A stretch of DNA of 12,568 nucleotides from Microcaldota archaeon (GCA_018813975.1 JAHJAQ010000007.1:1-12568), one strand, 5' to 3'. Positions 1 through 5,974 are shown, counted from the stretch's first letter. Program-made: numbers and translations. Notes: generated by a model not told the origin, from the sequence alone.

Positions 1-663
1 ATAATCTTTTTTGTAGTGGTGTTTGCAGAAGGAATCCATGTCAACATTCCCATTACCATGGGAAGACACGGAATCGGCGGAAGGTTTCCCGTAAAACTAT
101 TGTATGTTTCTAATATTCCCGTTATTTTGGCGGTCGCTCTTTTTGCAAACATCCGAATAATGACCATGGCATTGCAAAACATTCCAGTAGTTGGAATTCT
201 TTTAGGGTGGCTGAACACCATCCTGACGGTTCAAAGCGGCTTGCTCAATATGGTATTATTACAAGGGGACATTATCGCTTCTTTGCCCCAAATCGGACTG
301 GCATTTATTTATCTGATTATTTTTACGATTACGTGTGTGGTTTTTGGAAAGCTATGGGTGGATCTAGCAGGACAAGGACCAGGAGCCGTAGCAGAACAAT
401 TGAATCGAAGCGGCATGTTTATTCCGGGTTTTAGGAGAGATCCGCGCATTGTACAGCAAGTGCTGGAAAGGTATATTCCCACGATAACCATACTAGGCTC
501 TGCATTTGTAGGCATACTAGCGGCGGTGGCCGATTTGACGAATGCTGTTGGAAGCGGTACTGGAATCCTACTAACTGTGGGAATTGTATATCGATTATAT
601 GAGGAATTAGCCAAACAACAGGTAATGGACTCGCATCCATTGCTCAAAAAGGTATTAGGATAA
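1..663 (+). CDS. secY: Preprotein translocase subunit SecY, C-terminal part (5' end outside window)
   Basis: SecY is the pore subunit of the Sec translocon and moves or inserts proteins across the cytoplasmic membrane. The reading frame is open from base 1, so only about the last 220 residues are present. The visible part starts in a hydrophobic segment followed by the conserved GGRFPVKLLYVSNIPVIL stretch. It then has a hydrophobic helix, a long external loop and another helix (IGLAFIYLIIFTITCVVF). Next comes the cytoplasmic loop with GMFIPGFRRDP, and the last two helices (TITILGSAFVGILAAVADL and SGTGILLTVGIVYRLYEEL). These match the C-terminal half of archaeal SecY (Sec61-alpha). It sits at the 3' end of the ribosomal protein superoperon, as is usual, and is followed by a second membrane insertase gene. 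An internal GTG at 16 is not the start. Confidence 0.96.
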   Translation: MIFFVVVFAEGIHVNIPITMGRHGIGGRFPVKLLYVSNIPVILAVALFANIRIMTMALQNIPVVGILLGWLNTILTVQSGLLNMVLLQGDIIASLPQIGLAFIYLIIFTITCVVFGKLWVDLAGQGPGAVAEQLNRSGMFIPGFRRDPRIVQQVLERYIPTITILGSAFVGILAAVADLTNAVGSGTGILLTVGIVYRLYEELAKQQVMDSHPLLKKVLG

Positions 664-708
664 TTGGAGGAGCCAATAAAAAGGAATTTAAAACAATCCA
701 AACGGGTA

Positions 709-724
709 ATACTATATATAGTAT
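709..724. promoter_or_regulatory. Perfect 16-bp palindrome with TATA core upstream of the DUF106 gene
   Basis: The sequence ATACTATATATAGTAT is its own reverse complement. It contains a TATA-like core. Its centre lies about 46 bases before the ATG at 763, so a transcription start about 26 bases downstream (near 743) would leave a leader of about 20 nt holding the GGTGA at 752-756. It is therefore a plausible promoter for the DUF106-eL34-eL14-uS13-uS4-uS11-rpoD run, and the palindrome could also be an operator. Both roles are inferred from position. Confidence 0.5.
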
Positions 725-762
725 ATAGGCGATTGCCGAAAAACGATTTTTGGTGAAATTTT

Positions 763-1245
763 ATGGTTTTGGTGCACATTGGAATTGAAATCGCAATCAT
801 TTCGATTGTTTTGGTAGTGGTCGCTCGATACTTACAAATCAAATACGGCAATAAAAAAGTGGTTAATGCCATTCAAAAAGAAGTTAAAGAAAAACAAAAC
901 AAAATCAAAGAACTATCCAAACAAGACGATCCTAACGCCAAAAAAGAAGCCGATGCCCTTCAAATGGAAATGATGCAAGACCTTAGCAAAATGATGTCCA
1001 GCAACATGCGCGTAATGATCGTTAGCATGATTATTTTTATCCCCGGACTCGCACTCATTGGATTCTTGTACAATGGAATGATTGTAAATTCCCCCATTCC
1101 GCTTATCGTGTTTCACCGGGGAGGCGATTTCTTTTTTTGGTTTGAAATAACCGCAAAATCCAATTGGTTTTCTTGGTATTTATGGTGGAGTATTGGAACC
1201 AGTATTGTTATGAGTGTTGTATTCAAAAAATTGAAGGTAGAATAA
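763..1245 (+). CDS. DUF106 / EMC3-like membrane protein insertase (Oxa1/YidC superfamily)
   Basis: This 160-residue membrane protein has the archaeal DUF106 layout. An N-terminal transmembrane helix (about residues 5-23) is followed by a charged, coiled-coil-like cytoplasmic segment (about 30-75) with a Met-rich patch (MEMMQDLSKMMSSNM). Then come a second helix (about 84-104), a short periplasmic part and a last helix rich in aromatic residues (about 130-155). The family is related to YidC/Oxa1 and to eukaryotic EMC3 and TMCO1, and is thought to help insert membrane proteins alongside SecY. The neighbouring secY supports this. The ATG at 763 has GGTGA at 752-756. Adenylate kinase, often found between secY and this gene, is missing. 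Confidence 0.88.
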   Translation: MVLVHIGIEIAIISIVLVVVARYLQIKYGNKKVVNAIQKEVKEKQNKIKELSKQDDPNAKKEADALQMEMMQDLSKMMSSNMRVMIVSMIIFIPGLALIGFLYNGMIVNSPIPLIVFHRGGDFFFWFEITAKSNWFSWYLWWSIGTSIVMSVVFKKLKVE

Positions 1246-1246
1246 A

Positions 1247-1585
1247 ATGTCAAGACGAAACAAGCGTGTTAAGCGCATTCGAACCATTCGAAAACACAAG
1301 CCAAAAACGGGAAAAAGCAAGGCAAGCAAAAAAAGATGTGCCTTGTCCAAAAGTGTTTTGCATGGCACCACACACGGCAAGCGAATTGCCAGGGTTCGGA
1401 AATTATCCAAAACCCAAAAACGACCCACGGGAATTTTTGGCGGGATTTTAAATTCCAAAGAACGAAAACACGTAATCGAAGAAGCCATTAAAGTAAAACT
1501 AGGGATCAAAACAATGGATGGTGTTTCCCTCAAAGAAAGAAACTTTGTAGAGCAAGCCCTTCAACAATTGGAGAAAAAAAAGTGA
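1247..1585 (+). CDS. rpl34e: Large-subunit ribosomal protein eL34 (L34e), divergent and cysteine-poor
   Basis: This is a very basic 112-residue protein. The segment RKLSKTQKRPTGIFGGIL (about residues 51-68) is the L34e signature. Its place between the DUF106 gene and eL14 fits archaeal gene order. L34e of most archaea carries a zinc ribbon with two CxxC pairs. Here only Cys31 remains, the position of the second pair reads ILNSKERK with no cysteine, and there is an extra C-terminal tail of roughly 25 residues (MDGVSLKERNFVEQALQQLEKKK region). Metal binding is therefore unlikely. The ATG at 1247 comes one base after the upstream stop, and the 3' end overlaps the ribosome binding site of the next gene. 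Confidence 0.85.
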   Translation: MSRRNKRVKRIRTIRKHKPKTGKSKASKKRCALSKSVLHGTTHGKRIARVRKLSKTQKRPTGIFGGILNSKERKHVIEEAIKVKLGIKTMDGVSLKERNFVEQALQQLEKKK

Positions 1586-1590
1586 GCCAA

Positions 1591-1818
1591 ATGAGTCTAG
1601 AAATTGGAAGGATTTGTTATAAAACCAAGGGAAGAACCCAAGGAAGCAAAGTAGTGGTACTAGAACACCTCAAAAATGGGTTTGTAACAATTGAAGGCAC
1701 CCAAACCAAACGAAAACCATGCAATCCAAGAGAATTATTTCCCACCACTCAAAAAATTAATGCTACAAAAGAAACCAAACGAGAAGAAATTCTAAAAATG
1801 CTGCAAGAGAGTGCTTAA
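1591..1818 (+). CDS. rpl14e: Large-subunit ribosomal protein eL14 (L14e)
   Basis: This short (75-residue) protein opens with MSLEIGRICYKTKGRTQGSK, the conserved L14e start. It forms a KOW/SH3-like barrel, and VVVLEH and FVTIEG are its strands. I choose the ATG at 1591 rather than the GTG at 1582, because the GTGA at 1582-1585 is then a well-placed ribosome binding site and the protein begins at the family's usual residue. It is somewhat short for the family and has a charged helical end (TKETKREEILKMLQESA). It is translated with eL34 upstream and uS13 one base downstream of its stop. Confidence 0.88.
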   Translation: MSLEIGRICYKTKGRTQGSKVVVLEHLKNGFVTIEGTQTKRKPCNPRELFPTTQKINATKETKREEILKMLQESA

Positions 1819-1819
1819 A

Positions 1820-2362
1820 ATGGAACAAACAAAAGAAACAAGGTATATTGTTCGAATCATGAACAAAGATTTGAATGGACGGTTTTCAATTTTCCGTGCC
1901 CTACTGGGCATTAAAGGAATCGGACAACGAACCGCCCACATCATTGCACTAATATTTGAAAAAGAAACGGGTATTCCCACTCAAACCATTATTGGAGAAA
2001 TCCCTGAAGCCCAAGATAAAATACTCGAAGACATTATTGTTCACCCAGAAAAATATGGCATTCCCGATTGGAACTTGAACCGACAAAAAGACTTTGAAAG
2101 CGGCGAAAACCATCATTTGGTAATGGCCGATTTAGATTTTGCGCTTCGAAAAGACTTACAACGCTTAAACGAAATAAAATCGTATCGTGGACTACGCCAT
2201 AGTTGGGGCTTAACGGTTCGCGGTCAAAAAACAAAATCCACCCATCGGGGCAAAGGTGGCGTAGTAGGCGTACTCAAAAAAGATGCCAAAACGGCTCAAA
2301 AGTCTTCCAAAGGAACCAAGGGGTCAAAAGACAGTGCCCCAAAAGGAAAAAAGAAAAAATAG
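1820..2362 (+). CDS. rps13: Small-subunit ribosomal protein uS13
   Basis: uS13 sits in the head of the small subunit, touching the P-site tRNA and bridging to the large subunit. This 180-residue protein shows RYIVRIMNKDLNG at the start, the helix-hairpin-helix region ALLGIKGIGQRTAHIIA (about 29-45), and the conserved SYRGLRHSWGLTVRGQKTKSTHRGKG stretch near residues 121-146. The last 35 residues are a Lys/Ser/Gly tail ending KGKKKK. The ATG at 1820 is chosen over the in-frame GTG at 1811, which lies inside the eL14 end. Its neighbours uS4, uS11 and RpoD follow in the standard archaeal order. Confidence 0.95.
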   Translation: MEQTKETRYIVRIMNKDLNGRFSIFRALLGIKGIGQRTAHIIALIFEKETGIPTQTIIGEIPEAQDKILEDIIVHPEKYGIPDWNLNRQKDFESGENHHLVMADLDFALRKDLQRLNEIKSYRGLRHSWGLTVRGQKTKSTHRGKGGVVGVLKKDAKTAQKSSKGTKGSKDSAPKGKKKK

Positions 2363-2374
2363 GGGTTAAATTAT

Positions 2375-3100
2375 ATGGGCGATCCTAGTAGAAGAAAAAA
2401 AAAATACGCGCGACCCAAAAAACCATGGGACAAAATCAGACTGGAAGAAGAAAGAAAAATAAAGAAAAGATTTGAACTCAAAAACAAGCGCGAATTGTGG
2501 AAAACAGAAGCGCTTGTACGCAAAAAAAGACAATCCGCTAGGAAGCTATTAGCGTTAACGCCAGAACAACGCGAAAAAACCGAAAAAAACTTGATTGGAA
2601 GCTTGAATCGAGTTGGCTTGTTACAACAAAACGCACTGGCCGATGATATTTTAGGATTGGATGTTCCAGAAGTATTGGAAAGAAGACTACAAACCGTGGT
2701 GCTTCGAAAAGGACTGGCAAACACCCTTAAACAAGCCCGACAATTTATTGTACACGGGCACATTAGTGTAAACAACCAAAAAATCACGACCCCTTCCTAT
2801 CTGGTCAAAACCAATGAGTCCATTGTTTATTATGGAAAACCAATGGTACTCAAAGTCCCCATAAAAAAAGAACTCAAAAAAGAGTTTGAGGAAAGTATTC
2901 CGCCAAAAAAAGAAGCCGAAGAAAAAGCAGAACCAACAAAAGAGAAAGGTGAAACAGAACCAGAAAAATCAGAAATTCCACTAGAGAAAAAAGAAAAAGT
3001 CGAAAAAAAACCCGGAAAAAAAGAAACACCAAAAGAAGAAGAAAAACCAGCAGTAGGAAAACAAGAGAAAAAATCAAAAGAAACGGGAAAAGAGGAATAA
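2375..3100 (+). CDS. rps4: Small-subunit ribosomal protein uS4 with long charged C-terminal tail
   Basis: uS4 is a primary 16S rRNA binding protein and assembly initiator. The N-terminal part (MGDPSRRKKKYARPKKPWDK) is the archaeal S4 start. The S4 RNA-binding domain is at about residues 107-155 (VLERRLQTVVLRKGLANTLKQARQFIVHGHISVNNQ). The core ends near residue 165. It is followed by roughly 75 residues made almost only of Lys, Glu, Pro, Thr and Ser, making the protein 241 residues long against about 180 in typical archaea. No cysteines are present. The ATG at 2375 is 12 bases after the uS13 stop, and the next gene starts 3 bases after this stop. Confidence 0.94.
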   Translation: MGDPSRRKKKYARPKKPWDKIRLEEERKIKKRFELKNKRELWKTEALVRKKRQSARKLLALTPEQREKTEKNLIGSLNRVGLLQQNALADDILGLDVPEVLERRLQTVVLRKGLANTLKQARQFIVHGHISVNNQKITTPSYLVKTNESIVYYGKPMVLKVPIKKELKKEFEESIPPKKEAEEKAEPTKEKGETEPEKSEIPLEKKEKVEKKPGKKETPKEEEKPAVGKQEKKSKETGKEE

Positions 3101-3103
3101 ATC

Positions 3104-3493
3104 ATGGAAAAAACCGAAAAAATTGGGGTCATTCACATTTTTGCTTCCAATAATAACACCATTATTTTATTAACCGACCAAACAGGAGCCGAAACCATTG
3201 CCAAATGTACCGGGGGCATGATTGTAAAATCACAGCACAAAGAAGGAAGCCCTTATGCCGCTATGAAAGTAGCCGAAACCGTGGCAGAAAAAGCAAGAGA
3301 AAAAGGCATTCGAATCGTGGATGTAAGAGTTCGCGCACCAGGCGGAATTAAAACCAAAAGTCCCGGTCCTGGCGCAGAGGCCAGTATTCGATCCCTAACA
3401 CGAAATGGATTGCGCATTCGAAACATTCAAAACGTCACACCAGTTCCCCACGATGGATGCAGAAAAAAAGAACGATACCGTGGAAAAAAATAA
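3104..3493 (+). CDS. rps11: Small-subunit ribosomal protein uS11
   Basis: uS11 lies on the small-subunit platform and helps shape the mRNA exit and E-site region. The 129-residue protein matches along its whole length. It has IGVIHIFASNNNTIILLTD at the start, GGMIVKSQHKEGSPYAAMKVA in the middle, VRVRAPGGIKTKSPGPGAEASIR near the active rRNA contact, and the usual end VTPVPHDGCRKKERYRGKK. The ATG at 3104 follows the uS4 stop closely, with GAGG about a dozen bases upstream. It is an ordinary member of the family. Confidence 0.96.
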   Translation: MEKTEKIGVIHIFASNNNTIILLTDQTGAETIAKCTGGMIVKSQHKEGSPYAAMKVAETVAEKAREKGIRIVDVRVRAPGGIKTKSPGPGAEASIRSLTRNGLRIRNIQNVTPVPHDGCRKKERYRGKK

Positions 3494-3514
3494 CCCAAAA
3501 AAAAAGGTGAAAAA

Positions 3515-4258
3515 ATGGATATTAAAAAGATCTCGGAAAAAAACAATGTCCTCAAAATAATTGTTTCCGGAATGGATACTCCCTTATTGAATAGTCTAAG
3601 AAGAATCATTATGAATGCTGTTCCAAGCTATGCTGCTGAAAACATTGATATTTATGAGAACAGTTCCATCATGGCAGATGAGATGCTAGCGCATCGTATT
3701 GGACTATTACCCATTCAAGTCAATGAAAAAAAAATCAAAAAAAAGGACAGTATTAAATTATCACTTGAAAAAGAAGGACCCGGCATGGTGTATAGCTCGG
3801 ATATTAGCCCACCATCCAAAGACGTGAAAATCATGCAAGACAAAATCCCCCTAGTGAAACTGAAAAAAGACCAAAAAGTAAAAATGGAAATAGAAATAAC
3901 AGTTGGAACTGGCAAAGAACATGCCAAATGGCAACCCGCGTTAATCGCGTACAAGCAAGTACCCAAAGTAACGTTTAGCAACATCAAAGACCCCAACGCA
4001 TTTGTCAAACAGTTTCACCCACACGAACTCGAAGTAAAAGCCAGCAAGGTTTTTATGGTAGACCCCGCCAATTCGCGGTTAATAGGATTGTTACAGGAAA
4101 AATTTCCTAATGAAGTAGAGGTGGATTATGACACCAAATCCTTTGTGGTTACCATTGAAAGCCTTCAAGGAACCAGCAACAAAGAAATTTTGTTGCAAGG
4201 CCTAAAAGTATTAGGAGAAAAAAATCAGGCATTCAAAGAAGCCATTCAAAAGAGTTGA
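3515..4258 (+). CDS. rpoD: DNA-directed RNA polymerase subunit D (Rpb3/alpha homologue), cysteine-free
   Basis: Subunit D pairs with subunit L to form the assembly platform of the archaeal RNA polymerase. The 247-residue protein has the alpha-like dimerisation motif NSLRRIIMNAVPSYA (about 26-40), ENSSIMADEMLAHRIGLLPI (about 48-67), and the C-terminal dimerisation helix. Some archaea carry a ferredoxin-like iron-sulfur domain near residues 165-215. The equivalent region is present here (HPHELEVKASKVFMVDPANS) but has no cysteine, and the whole protein has none, so no cluster can bind. GGTGA at 3506-3510 precedes the ATG. Gene order after uS11 is canonical; it is the last gene before the tRNA-containing gap. 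Confidence 0.94.
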   Translation: MDIKKISEKNNVLKIIVSGMDTPLLNSLRRIIMNAVPSYAAENIDIYENSSIMADEMLAHRIGLLPIQVNEKKIKKKDSIKLSLEKEGPGMVYSSDISPPSKDVKIMQDKIPLVKLKKDQKVKMEIEITVGTGKEHAKWQPALIAYKQVPKVTFSNIKDPNAFVKQFHPHELEVKASKVFMVDPANSRLIGLLQEKFPNEVEVDYDTKSFVVTIESLQGTSNKEILLQGLKVLGEKNQAFKEAIQKS

Positions 4259-4302
4259 ACTCTCCATAACAACCCTTTAAGAAAATGCTGACCAGAAAAA
4301 TA

Positions 4303-4412
4303 GTATCGGGTTTCGCAAAAACCCCAGACAGTATTTCGGCACGCCGATCGAACATAGTATCGGGGTTTGAAAAACCCCGGTCGTATTTCGGTACAGCCGC
4401 TCGAAAGCGGCT
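4303..4412. repeat. Degenerate tandem array of four units of about 26-30 bp, each with dyad symmetry
   Basis: Units begin at 4303 (GTATCGGG), 4331 (GTATTTCGG), 4357 (GTATCGGGG) and 4383 (GTATTTCGG), a period of 26-28 bases. Units 1 and 3 resemble each other, as do 2 and 4, so this may be a doubled pair of about 54 bp. Each unit carries an inverted repeat. Unit 1 pairs GGGTTT with AAACCC. Unit 2 pairs TCGGC with GCCGA. Unit 3 pairs CGGGGTTT (4361-4368) with AAACCCCG around a GAA loop. Unit 4 pairs AGCCGCT (4395-4401) with AGCGGCT (4406-4412) around CGAA. The last hairpin ends two bases before the tRNA gene. There are no constant repeats with unique spacers, so it is not a CRISPR array. Confidence 0.7.
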
Positions 4413-4414
4413 TG

Positions 4415-4577
4415 GCAGGGGTTCCGGAGCGGTCAAACGGACAGGACTTAAGAGGCCTTTTTAGAAAAAAGGCCTGCAAAAAACCAGGAGTTTTTTCCCA
4501 GGTTTTTTTCGCGAAGTGAAAAAAAGCTGAGATCCTGCGGCTTAGTGCCTTCGGCGGTTCGAGTCCGCCTCCCTGCA
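4415..4577 (+). tRNA. tRNA-Leu(UAA) with an intron of about 79 nt in the anticodon loop
   Basis: Parts seen: acceptor strand GCAGGGG 4415-4421 pairing with TCCCTGC 4570-4576; D stem CCG 4424-4426 / CGG 4438-4440 with GG in the loop; anticodon stem CAGGA 4442-4446 / TCCTG 4533-4537; loop CTTAAG with anticodon TAA at 4449-4451; a long variable arm 4538-4552 (GGC/GCC pairing), typical of class II tRNAs; T stem GGCGG 4553-4557 / CCGCC 4565-4569 with TTCGAGT loop; discriminator A at 4577, as expected for leucine. CCA is not encoded (ACA follows). Removing 4453-4531 restores a seven-base loop and a mature tRNA of 84 nt. The same AGA occurs at both ends (4451-4453 and 4530-4532), so the exact cut can shift by up to three bases. 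I do not see a textbook bulge-helix-bulge. Confidence 0.9.
4453..4531 (+). other. Intron within tRNA-Leu(UAA)
   Basis: The intron is assigned to the usual archaeal place, after position 37. It holds a perfect 10-bp hairpin, AGGCCTTTTT 4453-4462 / AAAAAGGCCT 4466-4475 with loop AGA. It also has two alternative pairings: AAAAAACC 4478-4485 with GGTTTTTT 4501-4508, and TTTTTTTC 4503-4510 with GAAAAAAA 4518-4525 around GCGAAGT. It is too short to encode a homing endonuclease. Its hairpin resembles those in the surrounding spacer and in the block before L7Ae. Splicing would need the archaeal tRNA endonuclease, not encoded in this window. Confidence 0.78.
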
Positions 4578-4584
4578 ACAGCCT

Positions 4585-4638
4585 CCCGCTTTGAAGCAAA
4601 GCTTCAAAAGGGCCCATTCGAGCAAAGCTCGAATCGGG
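4585..4638. repeat. Two tandem hairpins with matching layout and changed stems
   Basis: Hairpin one has stem TTTGAAGC (4590-4597) and GCTTCAAA (4601-4608) with loop AAA, flanked by CCC and GGG. Hairpin two has stem ATTCGAGC (4616-4623) and GCTCGAAT (4627-4634) with loop AAA, again flanked by CCC and GGG. The stems differ at three positions, and each change is matched on the opposite strand. The first T run after the tRNA (TTTTT at 4639-4643) directly follows, so the pair could also act as the tRNA's 3' processing or termination region. Confidence 0.7.
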
Positions 4639-4702
4639 TTTTTCAAAAGGCTGGCGAAAAAAAGCCCTTTGGGCATGCTTCGCCAATTGAAAAAAACTGG
4701 CG
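4639..4702. repeat. Inverted copy of the 51-bp spacer repeat with nested hairpins
   Basis: Bases 4639-4665 are the reverse complement of part of the repeat found at 9925-9975, matching over about 27 bases with one extra base in an A/T run. The segment also folds on itself: GGCGAA 4653-4658 with TTCGCC 4679-4684, enclosing GCCC 4664-4667 with GGGC 4671-4674. A competing pairing is CGCCA 4681-4685 with TGGCG 4698-4702. No gene is seen between here and the eL18 start at 4736. Confidence 0.65.
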
Positions 4703-4735
4703 AAAAACGAAATAGAAAACAACAAGTGAATAAAG

Positions 4736-5104
4736 ATGAGAAGAACTGGACCAACCAAAAAAAGTACACGATTACTCATTCGAGCACTCAAAAAAGCGAG
4801 TATTGAACGAAAACAACGTGTTTGGAAAACAATTGCGCAATTATTGGAAAAACCACGCAGACAACGCGCGTATGTCAATCTTCAAAAAATAAGGCGCTTG
4901 AACAAGCGATTCAAAGGAAAAACATTGGTGGTGCCTGGAAAAGTATTGGGAACAGGAATACTCGAAGAAAAAGTGAGTGTAAGTGCACTCGAATGGAGTG
5001 AAAGCGCCTACAAAAAAATAACCGCCAACCAAGGAAACCTTGCGAGTATTAAATCAGTATTAGAACAAAAAGAAAAACCAGCCCATATTATGATTATAAA
5101 GTGA
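4736..5104 (+). CDS. rpl18e: Large-subunit ribosomal protein eL18 (L18e)
   Basis: This is a 122-residue member of the L18e/L15 family. It begins MRRTGPTKKSTRLLIRALKKAS, close to the family's usual start. It contains NLQKIRRLNKRFKGKTLVVPGKVLGTG (about 49-75) and VSVSALEWSESAYKKI (about 81-96), the typical L18e core. GTGA at 4726-4729 serves as ribosome binding site for the ATG at 4736. It opens the eL18-uL13-uS9-rpoN-uS2 run, separated from rpoD by the tRNA and repeats, so its transcript probably starts inside the gap. No clear TATA box is visible there. Confidence 0.92.
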   Translation: MRRTGPTKKSTRLLIRALKKASIERKQRVWKTIAQLLEKPRRQRAYVNLQKIRRLNKRFKGKTLVVPGKVLGTGILEEKVSVSALEWSESAYKKITANQGNLASIKSVLEQKEKPAHIMIIK

Positions 5105-5108
5105 TTGT

Positions 5109-5546
5109 ATGAAAACCATTGATTATTCCAATTTGATATTGGGAAGAGCCGCTAGCAAAACCGCTAAATTATTACTAAAAGGAGAGACTATTGTGATTGT
5201 AAATGCGGAAAAAGCCGTGGTTCGGGGCACTAAAAAAGGAATTCTTGAAAAGTTCTTGCGACGTCATGGATGGAAAGCAAAAGGAAATCCCTTGCGCCAT
5301 GGTCCCAAGATATCCAGAATGCCGGATCGATTGGTGCGCTTTGCGATTCAACACATGCTGCCCTATAGGAGAGCGACTGGAAGGCAAGCATTAGAGCGAT
5401 TAACAATCTTTTTAGGAATCCCTAAAAAGCTAGAAAAAGCTTCTATTGAAAAGTGGGATTCTATTGAAAACATGGAAAAAAAGAATTTTTTAACCATTGC
5501 GCAAATTAGTACGGCCATGGGACTCCAAAAAAAGAGGGATAATTGA
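5109..5546 (+). CDS. rpl13: Large-subunit ribosomal protein uL13
   Basis: This 145-residue protein binds 23S rRNA early in large-subunit assembly. Family landmarks are NLILGRAASKTAKLLLKGETIVIVNAEKAVV (about 8-38), the RHGPKISRMPDRLVRFAIQHMLPYRRATGRQAL stretch (about 63-95) and the short C-terminal part after FLGIPKKLE. The ATG at 5109 lies 4 bases after the eL18 stop. Its TGA overlaps the ATG of uS9 by one base, which suggests coupled translation. No unusual features. Confidence 0.94.
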   Translation: MKTIDYSNLILGRAASKTAKLLLKGETIVIVNAEKAVVRGTKKGILEKFLRRHGWKAKGNPLRHGPKISRMPDRLVRFAIQHMLPYRRATGRQALERLTIFLGIPKKLEKASIEKWDSIENMEKKNFLTIAQISTAMGLQKKRDN

Positions 5547-5974
5547 TGGAAATCAAAAGCAAGCGAAAACGAAAAGCCAGGGGAATTACTTCCAAAGCCA
5601 AAAAGAAAAGTGCCATAGCAAGAGCGGTTATCAAAAAAGGAAAGGGAATTGTTCGAGTCAATAAAAAACTATTGAATATTATGGGGCCCCCTCAAATTAA
5701 AGCGTTTATTGAAGAACCAATATTGATTGCAGGTGAAAAAGCAAAAGAAGTGAATATTTATGTTCACGTAAAAGGATCTGGTTTTATGAGTCAAGCAGTA
5801 GCAGCTAGGAGTTGTATTGCCAAAGCACTCGTTGCCTTTTTTAAAGATGAAAAACTCAAGAAAAAGATGCTTGCTTATGATCGATTACTATTAGTTGATG
5901 ATATTCGAAGAAAAGAAGCTAAAAAACAATTGGGGCGGGGAGCTCGAGGAAAAAAACAAAAATCCAAGCGATAA
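5546..5974 (+). CDS. rps9: Small-subunit ribosomal protein uS9
   Basis: uS9 sits in the head of the small subunit, and its C-terminal tail reaches the P-site tRNA. The 142-residue protein shows KKSAIARAVIKKGKGIVRVN (about 20-39), the VHVKGSGFMSQAVAARSCIAKAL segment (about 74-96), LLLVDDIRRKEAKKQLGRGARGKKQKSKR at the end, and the required terminal arginine. I use the ATG at 5546, overlapping the uL13 stop (TGATG), rather than the TTG one codon earlier. Confidence 0.94.
   Translation: MEIKSKRKRKARGITSKAKKKSAIARAVIKKGKGIVRVNKKLLNIMGPPQIKAFIEEPILIAGEKAKEVNIYVHVKGSGFMSQAVAARSCIAKALVAFFKDEKLKKKMLAYDRLLLVDDIRRKEAKKQLGRGARGKKQKSKR

Noticed and set aside
663..677. Small dyad ATTGG-AGGAG-CCAAT after secY as a terminator
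   Set aside because: The stem is only 5 bp and no T run follows, so a terminator call is not supported.
309..872. Minus-strand open frame of 187 codons over secY and the DUF106 gene
   Set aside because: It is antisense to two clear genes, with low-complexity composition and no recognisable domain.
4591..4806. Plus-strand open frame of 71 codons starting in the hairpins after the tRNA
   Set aside because: It starts inside a hairpin at a non-ATG codon, overlaps eL18 in another frame and is a translation of repeats.
4246..4878. Minus-strand open frame of 210 codons over the tRNA gap
   Set aside because: It runs antisense to the rpoD end, the tRNA exons and eL18, and its protein is rich in Phe, Arg and Ser as expected for the reverse strand of A-rich coding and hairpin DNA.
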